From NCBI GenBank assembly GCA_000697335.1, contig JNEM01011956.1, forward strand, positions 1 through 28,771: a stretch of DNA of 28,771 nt, read 5' to 3'. This stretch comes from Conidiobolus incongruus B7586 (lineage: Eukaryota > Entomophthoromycota > Entomophthoromycetes > Entomophthorales > Conidiobolaceae). Both the position numbers and the translations under genes were made by a program. Below are positions 1-10,808 of the stretch, piece after piece (positions within the stretch are counted from its first letter, which is position 1; each line of letters begins with the position of its first letter). The notes under the pieces were generated by a model. That model had not been told where the DNA came from. It did not search any database and saw nothing but the letters and a program-made list of their open reading frames with translations.

Positions 1-595
1 AATTAAAAATTAAAAAATATTTAGTTAAATAAAATCCTTTTTATAAATATCCATAAATAGAAGTCTTATTTAAAAGCAATATTAATAAATATAATAAATA
101 CCAATAATACAGATTTCTTTAATTAACTTTTAAAGTTTAATAAATTAATAATATACTATATATTTTTTTGAAAATATAATAATTTTTAATTGATGTTTTT
201 ATTAAAAATTAATAATATTAATAATATTATTTTATAATTATAAAATTTATAAATTTAAAGATATAAAAGGTTTCCTATATAAAAAAATTAAAGAAAGCTA
301 TTACATCTATTATATTAACTAGATTACAATCTATATAATTATAATTAATTTATAAAATTAAAAAAATATACTTTTAAAAAATAAAATTCCTGTAAATTAA
401 ATTATTAATGAAATATTAAATTTCAGTTTATAATAAAAAGTTGTTTTTTTAAGTATTAAAAGCTTGCCACAAGTATGGCACAAAGTTACTAATTATCAAA
501 AAGAATATATCTTTTATATTGTGTATTAATTTTTATTAATTTTTATTAATTAAATATTAATATTTTTGTTTAATTTTGATTTGAAAATCTTACGA
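1..595 (+). mobile_element. 3' part of a decayed mariner-type DNA transposon (second copy of the 16.8-18.1 kb element)
   Basis: This stretch aligns by eye with the 3' half of the mariner element at 16790-18056. The clearest matches are 240-330 against 17690-17790 (the region around the second catalytic Asp) and 405-510 against 17875-17975. The right end near 575-595 resembles the putative right terminus at 18037-18060. The 5' half is absent and either lies left of the window or has been lost. The deduced reading is full of stops and is more AT-rich than the other copy. Confidence is good for homology and low for the exact ends. Confidence 0.6.
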
Positions 596-1221
596 TTATT
601 TAATATTAATATTAATAATATTTAATTTATTAATATTATTAATAAAATATTCTATCATGACTTAAGTTTTAATTAATATATAAATTTTGGCTTGTATTTG
701 ATTACAAATAGGATCATTTAAACTAGACTAAAATATTTTTCTAGTTACATAATTTTAAAAAGTTGAAAATAATTATATTATTAAAGCATTTTAAAGAATT
801 ATATTAAATTCAACTATCATTTTCAATTAAGAGATGTGTTATTTGATACAAATTTCAAATTTGGTATTAGGTAGTTAACAAATGCTTTCTAATATTTATA
901 TTTATATACATACAAAATTGATTCATTAGAAATTCAGCAAAATAAACTAAAAATAATCTTAAAATTACAAATGAATTGTATACAAATTCAATCCCATAAT
1001 TTTATTTCAATGAAATTTCATATTTAAGTTTTTTTAATTTAAATAAATAAATTATAAGAAGAGAAATAATTATTAAATATTTAAACTAGACAGAAATTTC
1101 AAAATATATCATTATCAATATATTTCAATAATTTAACCCTTCTTTTCCTAAAATATTTATTATTTATTTATCATTTTATAGAGTTAGAAAATATCATTTT
1201 AAAATTGCGATCTAATCCATA
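596..1221. other. AT-rich intergenic sequence, upstream of the 1222 gene
   Basis: I see no gene, RNA or repeat here. The last 100 bases must contain the promoter of the gene starting at 1222, but no clear TATAAA box or other recognisable element stands out against the AT-rich background. Confidence 0.5.
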
Positions 1222-2043
1222 ATGTTATTAAGAACTGCTCAAATCACTACCAAAGCTCTATGTCGCAGTGGTATCAGCTTGCAGAGAGGTACTTTGAACA
1301 ACAAAGGGGCCCAACTTATTTTAAGCCAGAACAAAACCACCAGAAAGACACCCGTTAGAACTACTAAACCTACTTTAACTCAAACTGTTGTCTCCGAAAT
1401 GAGTTCAGAAGCTCCCGAAGGTGTCAGTGCCGAATTTTACGAGACTTACTATAACACCTTTAACAAAATTGCTAAACCTTATTATGAAAATGTAGTGATT
1501 AAACATTCTGAACTCAACAGTCTTTTATTGAAAGTCACTACTAAGGAAGAATTGGCTTTAATGCCTTCCCTTATTGAACACTGGAGACGTCGTCAATTAC
1601 CTTCTGCCGGGTTCGTTACCCGTTATACATTTTGGAAACTCGAACAACTCGAAAGTCCCGATGTCGGGTTCCAATTGTTGGCCGATCGCCACAGCTACGG
1701 CTTATTCCCATTGACGAGAGAATTTAACAGAGTTTTGAATGCCTATTCCAAGCAATTGAAAACCCTCCAAGACAACGAACAATTGGACGAAGCCACTTGC
1801 AAAACCATTTTAGAGAAAATGATGATGACTTACAGTCTCATATACCAATACGACCAACAGCCCAATCCCGAAACTTACCAAATTTTAATTGAAGCTATTG
1901 TCAACTCTCCCTTAAAGGAGAACTGGTTCGGTCGTGTCCACCAATTGGTCACCGAAGCTAAATTCCACAAAACTCACTTGGACCCCGTACTCTTATCCAA
2001 TCTTAAACCTTTATACGAAGAATTACGCCCTCAAGCTAAGTAA
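1222..2043 (+). CDS. Probable mitochondrial protein, PPR-like helical (mS27-like?), 273 aa
   Basis: This is an intact 273-codon frame, clearly richer in G+C than its flanks and with ordinary codon use, so it is very likely a real gene. Residues 1-50 are rich in Arg, Lys, Ser and Thr with almost no acidic residues, which fits a mitochondrial presequence. The rest is predicted helical. Residues about 158-177 (SYGLFPLTREFNRVLNAYSK) and 214-227 (PNPETYQILIEAIV) have the spacing and feel of pentatricopeptide helices. The phrase 'ADRHSYGLFPLTREFN' recalls the mitochondrial small-subunit ribosomal protein mS27 family, but this is memory-based and weak. A mitochondrial translation or RNA-binding factor is the best guess. 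The ATG is the first in frame and lies in CCATAATG. A polyadenylation hexamer AATAAA lies at 2059-2064, 16 nt after the stop. Confidence 0.85.
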   Translation: MLLRTAQITTKALCRSGISLQRGTLNNKGAQLILSQNKTTRKTPVRTTKPTLTQTVVSEMSSEAPEGVSAEFYETYYNTFNKIAKPYYENVVIKHSELNSLLLKVTTKEELALMPSLIEHWRRRQLPSAGFVTRYTFWKLEQLESPDVGFQLLADRHSYGLFPLTREFNRVLNAYSKQLKTLQDNEQLDEATCKTILEKMMMTYSLIYQYDQQPNPETYQILIEAIVNSPLKENWFGRVHQLVTEAKFHKTHLDPVLLSNLKPLYEELRPQAK

Positions 2044-2058
2044 TACCATCTAATTTTC

Positions 2059-2064
2059 AATAAA
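2059..2064 (+). terminator. AATAAA poly(A) signal of the 1222-2043 gene
   Basis: A canonical AATAAA hexamer 16 nt downstream of the stop codon. In such AT-rich DNA the hexamer alone is weak evidence, but the position is right. Confidence 0.4.
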
Positions 2065-2429
2065 ATATATAATATAAAATAATTTATTGAATCATTATTT
2101 TTTTTAACTTAATTATTAGAAGCAGTTTTAAAGTAAATATTCAAAAATCATGTTAAAGACGAATCAATTTAAATGATAATGTCTTATATTCTACAAATTC
2201 TTACAAAAAACCCAAGATTATAATAATCTATTTACAAAAATTTTTAATTTGAAATTGTCTAATTTATAAGAATTTATTTTTTTGTAATATTTTGATCTTA
2301 AATTGTATATTAATTAAATTTTGACTAATTATTTATATAATTATTAATAGATTTGAGTTGATAAAAGGGATTTTATCTCGAACCATAATAATTATACAAT
2401 TGTTTATTGATGATATTAATATATTTAAC
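2065..2429. other. AT-rich intergenic sequence between the 1222 gene and the tyrosinase relic
   Basis: No supported gene or RNA. The 3' tail of the minus-strand tyrosinase relic fades out somewhere near 2430-2600, so the right boundary of this gap is approximate. Confidence 0.4.
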
Positions 2430-3705
2430 ATTATTTGGTTCAAATTTGGATGAATTACAAATCTGTTTAAGATTTATAATTCATCAACTAGTTCAACTTA
2501 CTTATAATGATAGCAGCCCCCAAGTATTAGTTCATCACAATTCTAATATCCATAAAATTCAGCCTCAAGAGCGACAATCACACTTGAACAGAGACTCGTA
2601 ACTTGCTAAACGCAGTGCGATTGTTGGCGCTGATGAATTCTTGGAATGAGCTCACCTTAGGAAAAAAAAGCCCATGACACCCAGTGCATGTGGTGGTATT
2701 GGAGATTGGCTACTTTCTGCCGGGAAGCCATCGGGATATATGTATGGTCTTGGTGGAAGTGTAATGATGGTTGTGGCTGAAGTTAGAGTGAGTCTGATAG
2801 GAGATGGTTGAAGCGTTGTTGGTATAGTAGTTAGAGATGCTTGAGTGTTAATTAGTGGCACACTATAGCTCCATCATGGATATGTATAACAACAGTCAGC
2901 ACTTCTGGTATCAGAGGTAGAAGAAACTGGATAAATATAAGTTAGTGATCTGGTCTCATCTAGATTGGATAATTTCTGGTAATATTGAGGTGATGCTGCT
3001 GAAATTCCTATTAAATCAAATTAACAAACAAATGATGAATCCACAAAATGGGATCGTTGATCCGGTACATTTGGCTCATAGTGCCATTTTCACCCCCAAT
3101 CCCCATGTAAACCAAAGCGTGGCCAGTGCATTCAATTTTCTTCTTAAATCTATCATAATTATTTTTATTCTTCATATCCTCCAAAATTACAGACGATATC
3201 TAAGCGAGGATATATGGACTGTCTAAAAATACCGATTCAAGAACGAGGGACTGGGGCCGGACACTTGGCAGCCTGCGAATATCCTCCTTTCAACATACCA
3301 TCATCACCATTACTACCACCATCGGGTTCCATGCTACTAAGAGAGAACGCTGCACTCTATCCGGAGGTTTGCGAATCTTGAGTCCAATCCTAATACAGAA
3401 GAATTATTGCAGGATTCACCCTCTGCAACGTCTTTCAAACTCTCGGACGAATTTGAGGTGCCATTCGAAGAATCCCGGAAATTCATGCGTTCTATCTCCG
3501 ACATTATAGTGAATGTTAGTGAATGGGGCGTATATGTTATTCCCCTGTTGGCTATTTAGTACCTTGACACACTATGGAATTGGTTTCTCTCCGTTCGTAT
3601 CGTCATTAGGTAGCCGGGTCTTGTTTTAATGCGTTTGAGACATCCCCCCTGCGCCCAAGATACAAATATCAACAGTGAACCAAAGAATGGAAATAAGAAT
3701 TTCAT
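2430..3705 (-). pseudogene. Secreted tyrosinase (type-3 copper oxidase) pseudogene
   Basis: Reading the minus strand across frames recovers a fungal tyrosinase in the correct domain order. It begins with an ATG at 3705 and a signal peptide (MKFLFPFFGSLLIFVSW). Next comes an Arg-rich 'RTERNQFHS' segment (about 3575-3600) and a CuA region (about 3440-3510) with H-E-F-P-G-F-F-E-W-H and FVREFERR. A YWDW-type motif near 3384-3398 has its first Trp as TAG. Around 3040-3125 is the CuB region, with GHALVYMGIGG followed by NDPILWIHH. A C-terminal stretch has YQKLSNL, CCYTY and a Pro/Thr-rich tail. The frame changes at least four times (near 3565, 3425, 3210 and 3010) and several stops interrupt it. 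The second His expected in the first CuB motif (HxxxH) is Tyr (codon TAC, 3107-3109). Tyrosinases oxidise phenols to quinones for melanin or cuticle and wall chemistry; this copy cannot. Its C+G content is well above the flanks, so decay is not very old. The left end is approximate. Confidence 0.85.
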
Positions 3706-4988
3706 AATATAATTCAATAACAATGACAAACAATTAGTAAATTAATAACTATATATCAATGTAATAGTGGGTTACAAAATACTCGCCATTGCTTGAATTC
3801 TTCAAAATGATAACTCTCATAAAAGAATTCTCAATTTTTTGAGTTAGATATTGAATTGTTTACATATTTCTTTTGCTCGATTCGATATTAACATCAATAA
3901 AACAGCATCCTTTTCCTACTTATTTACAGTGATTGCGTTACTTTGGATAGACTCAATTTCAGTTTTCATTATCTATATTCTATTTACAGGTATTCTAAAG
4001 CCGTGTGCTTGAAATGATATTTGAATAGATGTATCAGGGTTTTGGCATTTTGATTAAATCCACGTTTTTTGAGATAGTTTCTAATTATAGATGATTCAAT
4101 TATTGAGTAAAAATTTGTAGTATTTCATTAAACCATCGAATGAGGTATATAATATAATTTACAAAAAAAATATTAAGTTTTGATAGTTTAGGTTTAACTA
4201 ATCATTAGTTGTCTACCTATCATATCAAGATTTTGAATATTGAATTGAATACCAATAATCTTCTTTGCTTATATTGTGTTTTGTAATATGTTTTGTAAAT
4301 AAAACTCATTGATAAAAAAGTGCTTGTAATATGATTTAGTAAATTATTTATTAATCCTGCTCTTTAACATATTGAGATTGTATGTCTTAAAGTTTACTTA
4401 CTGTTGAGACATTGTAGCAGAATATAAAAAATTCTCCCCCTCTCTATCACTCCTGAGTTTAAATAGTTCATTCAATGAATTGCTTAAGGTTTGGTTAAAA
4501 TCTAAAAGAGGGAACAAATAGTAACAAGAGTATCCTTTAATTATGGGCTGACAAAACCAGCTTGAATTAGGAATAGTATTGGCTTAACTATCAAATTGAG
4601 ATGGACAGGCATTTTTGAAATACAACACTTTTAATTAAATTTGAGTTTTAAAATGAATGAAACTAATTGTACTCCTGATAGCTGTTGAAATTTTTTATTC
4701 AACAAATTCTTAAAATCAAGAGATTAAATCAATTTTCAAATTCTTAGTCCAAAATATTTCAACTTGAAAATAATTTTCATAATTCTTCAATTATGTTGAT
4801 TTTGTTTTGATTAATTGATAAGGTATTAATCCAAAATTGGTCGCATCATATGCAACAACTTGATAAATTTAAATATTTTTAAGAATATATTTCCAATCAA
4901 ATCAAGGTTATTACTGCCGGATTTCTTAATTTTATATAAAACTATTTGATAATTCAAATCAATTTGAATTAATTCTTAAATACTAGTA
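3706..4988. other. Intergenic sequence between the tyrosinase relic and KTI12
   Basis: About 1.3 kb without a supported gene. It is less AT-rich than the accessory half of the window. The first 100 bases upstream of 3705 on the minus strand would hold the former tyrosinase promoter. I see no tRNA, repeat or transposon. Confidence 0.4.
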
Positions 4989-4994
4989 TTTATT
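4989..4994 (-). terminator. AATAAA poly(A) signal of KTI12
   Basis: A minus-strand AATAAA begins only 2 nt after the TAG stop of KTI12, which would give a very short 3' UTR. It is a plausible signal, unproven. Confidence 0.35.
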
Positions 4995-4996
4995 CC

Positions 4997-6063
4997 CTAA
5001 TTGTTCTTTAAAAAATTAACAAACATAGTGGGGATTCTAGTCATTGGAATATTGTGCTGACTTTTAACCGTTGATATAAATTTAATTTTGAGTCTATTAA
5101 GTTGAGGCTCCGAGAATGTACGACCCTCAAAATCTACATCAAGCTGGGATTTCGGTAATCGCGTCCTACCGAGAGCGCCAGATAAATTTTGTTGACTGAT
5201 AATATCGTCCATGACATTTTGGACGTTGAGGTTTAACTCGGCTAAGAAATTGGTGGAGGCGACGGGATTCTAGTAAATTTGTTAATATATGAAGGTATAT
5301 TCAATATTGAGAATTTAGTAATTACCACAACGGTCGATTGATTTGGAGGAGGAGCAGTGCCGTGAATTAAAGCATCCCACATCTTGTCGAATGGAATCTC
5401 AGGGTCTACAGACATTACTGGGAATAGGGGACTATCCCAGCGGTTGGATCCAATAGGTTCTTCATATCTTGTAATTAAATTTTCAATTCTATAAGTAATA
5501 CATATCGTGAATAATCTAATCAATTAATATCGTGGTGAATTGATTACGTTGCTTGAGTATAAGCATTCTCATAAGTTTCATTCCATTTTAAGCAATCTTC
5601 TGGCTTTGCTAAAACTTGTACCTAAATTCAATCCAACCTAATCAATATATGGCAAATTTTGAAAAACACTCACTAAGACTTACAACACAGTGTGTGGTAC
5701 CAATAGCTCTAGCTACACAGTACAATTGATATCTAAATCCCTTGATATAGTTACAACTGTCTACGATAACTAAAGTCTGCTTATTGAGTAATCGCTCAAC
5801 ACTCGCTAACAAGTGACCTCGAAGTCGCTTCTCTGTGGTGGGTGCTAATTTTCGTGTTAGTATATCATTAGCAATCTACATAATTTATTAAAGCATTTAC
5901 AATCATAGGGTTTTCTATCCTTCTGGAAAGAGTCATCATCTATTAATTTTACTTGCATTGGGTTTCCCTCATCCTGTAATTTCTTTACAAAGTAATCATA
6001 AATTTGTTGGGTGATTTTACTTTTTCCACTACAAGGGAGGCCTGAAATTGTAATTAAAGGCAT
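4997..6063 (-). CDS. KTI12: Protein KTI12, Elongator-associated P-loop ATPase (five exons, 277 aa)
   Basis: Five minus-strand exons join in phase: 6063-5901, 5844-5684, 5621-5548, 5488-5326 and 5269-4997, totalling 834 nt (277 aa plus stop), close to the usual 280-310 aa of the family. Introns are 56, 62, 59 and 56 nt with GT-AG ends, and the first has a perfect TACTAAC branch site. Residues 8-15 are the Walker A loop GLPCSGKS. Exon 2 carries RGHLLASVERLL and the family hallmark NYIKGFRYQLYC. Exon 4 has RYEEP, and exon 5 has the QLNRLKIKFIS helix near the C-terminus. KTI12 is a tRNA-dependent ATPase that works with the Elongator complex in wobble-uridine (mcm5/ncm5) modification and is related to the selenocysteine-pathway kinase PSTK. 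All key residues I can check are present, so it looks functional. The first ATG is used. Confidence 0.93.
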
Positions 6064-7677
6064 TATAATTTATTATATTATATTATATATTAATATAATA
6101 TTTGATTTGATTATCTATTAATTTGAAATGAATATTTTTTTCAAATTGACAATATATTATAAAAATTTAATTTTAACAAATGATTATTAGAAATTATGGG
6201 ATTAATACAAGGTGAATTAAATTGATAGATGATAAATAAAAATTGTAAGATTATTGCTAATTTAAAATTTTTTAAAGAATTGATTTAAATCTATTAAATA
6301 TATATTTCATAAAAATTTGAGGATTGAATTTATGATTTTTTTATTATTCTTCAGATTATATAATAGTACTTTATAAATTGTTATTATTTGATAGATAATG
6401 AATATGCTAAATTCGAAATATTTGTTAATTTTCAAGTAATGATATCTAATATAATTTTAATTATTATTAGCAACATACTTCCATTGGGTGGTATTATTAT
6501 TTAAAATAGACTATTATATTTCAATTTTACGAAAGTTGAATTGTCACTATATGGAGTATTTCTTGCTTAGAATATTTATTCAAAATTTTAGTAATTTTGA
6601 TTAAAATTTTCTTAATAAATCTTTTAAAAATGTTCAATTTGGTAATATTGTTGTTTTATCTACTTATCGAGTAAAAATCATTAATAGAAAAATTTCTATA
6701 TTGTATATTTAAAAAGAGACATGAATATAATACAGTAATTTTTTCAAATCGAATCAATCCATGTTTCAAATAATAAGATTTTATATATAATATTCATTCA
6801 TTATATTGATATCAAAATTGAAATTAATATAAAAATCATATTAAATAAAATATATAAACAATATTAATTGAAATATAATGATGGGTATAGCTGTTATCGA
6901 TTTGTTTTGACAATATTATAACTATAAGTTAATATATAATCAATAAATTACATAAAATTATAGTAATATATTATTGTTGTTATATTATTTATACACGATA
7001 AGCCATTCAGGTGGATAGTGAATGAATTAATAATTTTATAAGGTATATTTATGAAAATACTAGAATATGAATAGAAGGCATATTTATATAAATATAATAT
7101 ATACTCCAAACTGTTATTTTAAAATTTTTCAAACAAAATCCTATAATAATAGGTTATATTTAATAAATACTTTTAAAAATCAAATAATATATTGTATTTA
7201 CATATATGAAATCAACTAGTATTTTTAATATTGTTTTAATGGCCTATATCAAGTCCTTGATTCCTAAATTGGTTATACCATTATTAATATATTTTCAATC
7301 TTTTCAATTGATAATTCCAAAACATATGATAATGGAGAATAGAAAATAGAAAATAGAATACCTTTATAAAACTGTTCAAAAATTTTAGCTTTCAACAAAA
7401 AATTTACATTGAATTTTTAATATAATGAATATTATACATTATACCGAAATAATATAGACATTGGTAAAATGAGTTAATTTATTAAAAGATCATTCATTTT
7501 TTATCATTTTCTGACAAAGGTAATGAACGTAAACTGTACTATTACTACCAGAGTAATAAAAATAAGTTTGAATGATATTCAAGTTAGAAATGTTTCTCTT
7601 TAGAGTAGTTGATAAATTTTTATATATTATCAATCTTATCATAAAAGTAAAAAATTTAAATGTAGAATAAAAATAAC
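6064..7677. other. AT-rich intergenic sequence between KTI12 (5' end) and MET10 (3' end)
   Basis: About 1.6 kb with no supported gene on either strand and no repeat that I recognise. The segment next to 6063 contains the KTI12 promoter; a run of TATAT repeats begins 4 nt upstream of the ATG, so a TATA box cannot be singled out. Confidence 0.4.
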
Positions 7678-7683
7678 TTTATT
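7678..7683 (-). terminator. AATAAA poly(A) signal of MET10
   Basis: Minus-strand AATAAA about 8 nt past the TAA stop of MET10. Correctly placed but not distinctive in AT-rich DNA. Confidence 0.35.
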
Positions 7684-7691
7684 ACTAATAA

Positions 7692-10600
7692 TTAATATAA
7701 TTCCAATATATACCTCTCATCCTCCTTCATCTCAGTAATCAATTTAGCAGCATCCTTAGGTGTCATTCTACCATTGAGAGAGAAAGCCTTAACCATAGCA
7801 TCTCTTACATCGGCTTCGGGCCAAGTAGGTCCACAGAGGTAAAAGTGCGCTTCTTTATCGAGCATCCAATTCTGCAACATTTCGGAATCTTCGTTCATTC
7901 TATGTTGAATATAAATCTTCTGAGGTTGATCACGACTGAAAGCAAGTCCGAGACGGGTGATCAAATTATCCAAATGATATTGATCCAATTCCTGACCGTA
8001 GAGGTACTCTGATTTACGACTGCGGGATCCAAAATATAATGCCATGGGGCCGACGTCAATACCTTGAGTTTTGTAATAGTGACGTTCTTCCACAAATGCT
8101 CTGAAAGGTGCCATACCTGTACCCAATCCAGCCATGATCACGGGCTGGTCGTGACGTGGTGGCAATTTCATCACTGAAGGTTTAATGCTCACAGTGACCC
8201 AATCGCCAGGCTTCAAGTTACTGAGATAGCGGGTACATTGGCCAAATCTTGGACCTTTGGAATTCTTCCACTCGACAGCGACAACCAAGAGGTGGACACT
8301 GTTGGGATGGAGTTTTTGACTACTGGAAATAGAGTAATGTCTGGGTTTGATCGTTGGAATTAATTTGACTAAATCGTCAATTTTGGGTCTAGCTGATGAG
8401 AATTCTTCCAAAATATCAGCATATGTGACAGTATCTTCAACTCTTCTCTTAAACTCGGCAGCACCTTGAGATGATGCCAAATTACCTAAAGTTTGGGCTT
8501 CTTTATCATCAGTGGCGAATTCTGATAATCCTTGATAGAATTTTTTGGTGGGTCTTCCAAATAAATCCAAGTATTGGGAGAAGATGTGGAATGCGGTACG
8601 AATGTTCTCCTTGCCATTATCACTGGGAAGCTTCACTAAAGTGTCGGGCTCAATACCATAGTCCTTCAAAAATTGATCGACTAATTGAGGATCATTGTGA
8701 CCGTAAACTCCTAAAGCATCGCCGATTTCGTAGGTTAAATTCGCTTCAGAGGTGTCGAATTCCAAGTGGAATACGTTACGATCATAATCCAAGGGAGTCA
8801 AACGCTCAAACTTGGACACCTGGATCAGATGAGCGTCGTGAAGATCGGGTCGATGAACAATCTTAGTATCGAAAGCCTCCGGGAAGATAAACTTTTGGAT
8901 GAAATGGTGCTCGGGATTGAAGTTGTGAATGTTGGAAGCAATGATCTTGTCATTGTAGTTTGGAATGCCAAAGAATATAGGGATCGTAGTATTGTCATTG
9001 TCAATTGCCAAAGGCTCAGTGTTTTCAAATTTGACAACTTGTTCTAAAATGGCGTTGGCCTTCTTGGAGTCAGTATTGTTCTTAGCTAGAAGACCAGTCA
9101 ACTGAGCATAAGATGTCAGTTTAGTAATGGCCAAATAGCTGGCTAATCCATAATTATGACCTTGATTGATTACAGCTTCTAAATTAAAAGTGTAGATAGC
9201 AGTACGATTTGAGGCCAAAGCATCGAGAAGGTAGTGTGGAATCTTATTCTTAAAGTCTTCACCCTTCAAATCTGTTAATACCAAAATTTGACTAGGTAGT
9301 TGTCCGTTCTGGACCAAATTCAAAGTTTCTAATAATTCCACATCCTCTAAAATAGTCAAGATGGGTCTCTGATTAACGAATTTGGCATTGGCAGAACTCA
9401 ACTGAATATCCGACAAAGATACGTAAATGGATTTGGTAGGATCGTGACGAATTTGGTGGAAGACTTTGAGACCGGTAGTTCTAGCTAATTCGATGAACTG
9501 CTGAGCGAATGGGGAGTAGGTTTGGTGAGTATTATAAATTTGAATTTTCTTGGTACCACTGATCTGATTGGTATCCACGGACTTATCACTTAAGTCTAAG
9601 GTTTGGCGAAGGTCAAAGTCGCCACGTGTGAGTAGTTCTCCCAAATTGACAAGTTGGTTCCAATCGAGAGTATATGCATTTCCAGTCCACACAGTTTGGA
9701 CGAGAGGGATCCAGTCGAAGTGATTGGACAATGGCAATGAAGAAAGTAATTGGGAGGTAAGGGTGCCAATTTGGTTAAAATTAGCATTTCTTTGATCAAT
9801 CACAAGGATCTTGGATAAATTATCTGTGGAAGGAATAACATCACTGAGCGAATTTACGGGAAAAGGACTAAACTGTTTTACCGAAACGAAACCCAAGTCA
9901 CCATTATTTTTGGGAATGGCGAAATCGATGGTGGCATCGGAGGGTCCAAGTAACAAAACGATCGATTTCGGACTCTCAGCACCAAAATATTTCAAGGGAG
10001 CGTAATATCTCTGAGTGATTTTGGCAAATAGATCAAATACCAATTTGGTGCTATGAGCCAATGAAATGTCGTCATTATTGGCTTGCAATTTGTTGACCTG
10101 ATTCTGCAACAGAATTAACTCTTGAGAGTTCAATTGTGATAACGTAGTGTCGACGATATTGGCAATATTGACACCGTCAAAGATATGAATAATGGGCTTC
10201 TTAGCTAACTGAGACAATAAATGAGCAATGATGGCAAAGTCATAAGTCTCTTGTGGGGATGAAGAGATCAAATGGCCAAAATTGGTATTCTTTGCAGCTA
10301 AAGCCTTTACAAAATCGGATTGAATCTGACCATCAATCAATACATCGGAAGCTACATGGAATACCAAGGGAATGTGAACATTATGAAACAAAGTAATAAT
10401 GCTAGGTAAAAATTCAACCAATGTATTGGCACTCAAAATTGCGCTTGTTCTTAAATTATTCTCCAAAGTACCGTATATGACCAATCCAGCGCCGGATCGG
10501 GTCTCGACAGTCTTAACGATGGGTAATTTACTTTCTAAATTGAAATCATTACGATTATAAATATTCTCCAATTCAGATTGGTGAATCAAGGGATAGTGAA

Positions 10601-10694
10601 ATAGAGCTTCGGAGAATTTGTAAGCGATATCCCCTACCAATTGACGAATAGTTAAAGGATCATTATTACTATTAGATGGTGGTAACGATCCCAT
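7692..10694 (-). CDS. MET10: Sulfite reductase [NADPH] flavoprotein (alpha) subunit, 1000 aa
   Basis: The alpha subunit passes electrons from NADPH through FAD to the haem-bearing beta subunit (Met5 type), which reduces sulfite to sulfide for cysteine and methionine synthesis in the cytosol. Length fits the family (yeast Met10 is 1035 aa). Residues 1-620 form the pyruvate-ferredoxin-oxidoreductase-like N-terminal part typical of fungal Met10, with no flavodoxin domain. From about 625 the FAD/NADP reductase module follows. It has the FAD motif RHYSISSSQ (785-793), the NADP pyrophosphate loop GLGTGMAP (856-863), FGSRSRKSEYLY (888-899) and FYLCGP (951-956), then the ERYILELY end whose last aromatic residue shields the flavin. 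All key residues are present. The frame is uninterrupted, with no intron, unlike KTI12 next door. The ATG at 10694 is the first in frame. Ten or so shorter frames inside it on both strands are shadows. Confidence 0.97.
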   Translation of the reverse strand: MGSLPPSNSNNDPLTIRQLVGDIAYKFSEALFHYPLIHQSELENIYNRNDFNLESKLPIVKTVETRSGAGLVIYGTLENNLRTSAILSANTLVEFLPSIITLFHNVHIPLVFHVASDVLIDGQIQSDFVKALAAKNTNFGHLISSSPQETYDFAIIAHLLSQLAKKPIIHIFDGVNIANIVDTTLSQLNSQELILLQNQVNKLQANNDDISLAHSTKLVFDLFAKITQRYYAPLKYFGAESPKSIVLLLGPSDATIDFAIPKNNGDLGFVSVKQFSPFPVNSLSDVIPSTDNLSKILVIDQRNANFNQIGTLTSQLLSSLPLSNHFDWIPLVQTVWTGNAYTLDWNQLVNLGELLTRGDFDLRQTLDLSDKSVDTNQISGTKKIQIYNTHQTYSPFAQQFIELARTTGLKVFHQIRHDPTKSIYVSLSDIQLSSANAKFVNQRPILTILEDVELLETLNLVQNGQLPSQILVLTDLKGEDFKNKIPHYLLDALASNRTAIYTFNLEAVINQGHNYGLASYLAITKLTSYAQLTGLLAKNNTDSKKANAILEQVVKFENTEPLAIDNDNTTIPIFFGIPNYNDKIIASNIHNFNPEHHFIQKFIFPEAFDTKIVHRPDLHDAHLIQVSKFERLTPLDYDRNVFHLEFDTSEANLTYEIGDALGVYGHNDPQLVDQFLKDYGIEPDTLVKLPSDNGKENIRTAFHIFSQYLDLFGRPTKKFYQGLSEFATDDKEAQTLGNLASSQGAAEFKRRVEDTVTYADILEEFSSARPKIDDLVKLIPTIKPRHYSISSSQKLHPNSVHLLVVAVEWKNSKGPRFGQCTRYLSNLKPGDWVTVSIKPSVMKLPPRHDQPVIMAGLGTGMAPFRAFVEERHYYKTQGIDVGPMALYFGSRSRKSEYLYGQELDQYHLDNLITRLGLAFSRDQPQKIYIQHRMNEDSEMLQNWMLDKEAHFYLCGPTWPEADVRDAMVKAFSLNGRMTPKDAAKLITEMKEDERYILELY

Positions 10695-10808
10695 CCTTAT
10701 GAATGTTAATTTTATAATTTAATTATTAATATACTAAATAATTGAATTCTGATTCAACTGATGTATTTGGGAAGTATTTAAATTAATGGTAACAATTTTG
10801 CAATTAGG

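Noticed and set aside
2407-2601. Plus-strand 64-codon frame
   Set aside because: Overlaps the tail of the minus-strand tyrosinase relic, has no recognisable feature and begins in AT-rich flank.
2945-3226. Plus-strand 93-codon frame with a hydrophobic segment, looking like a membrane protein
   Set aside because: It is antisense to the CuB region of the tyrosinase relic; the minus strand explains the sequence with ordered family motifs.
8471-9047. Two plus-strand frames (131 and 93 codons) inside MET10
   Set aside because: Shadows of the fully open, motif-complete MET10 frame on the other strand.
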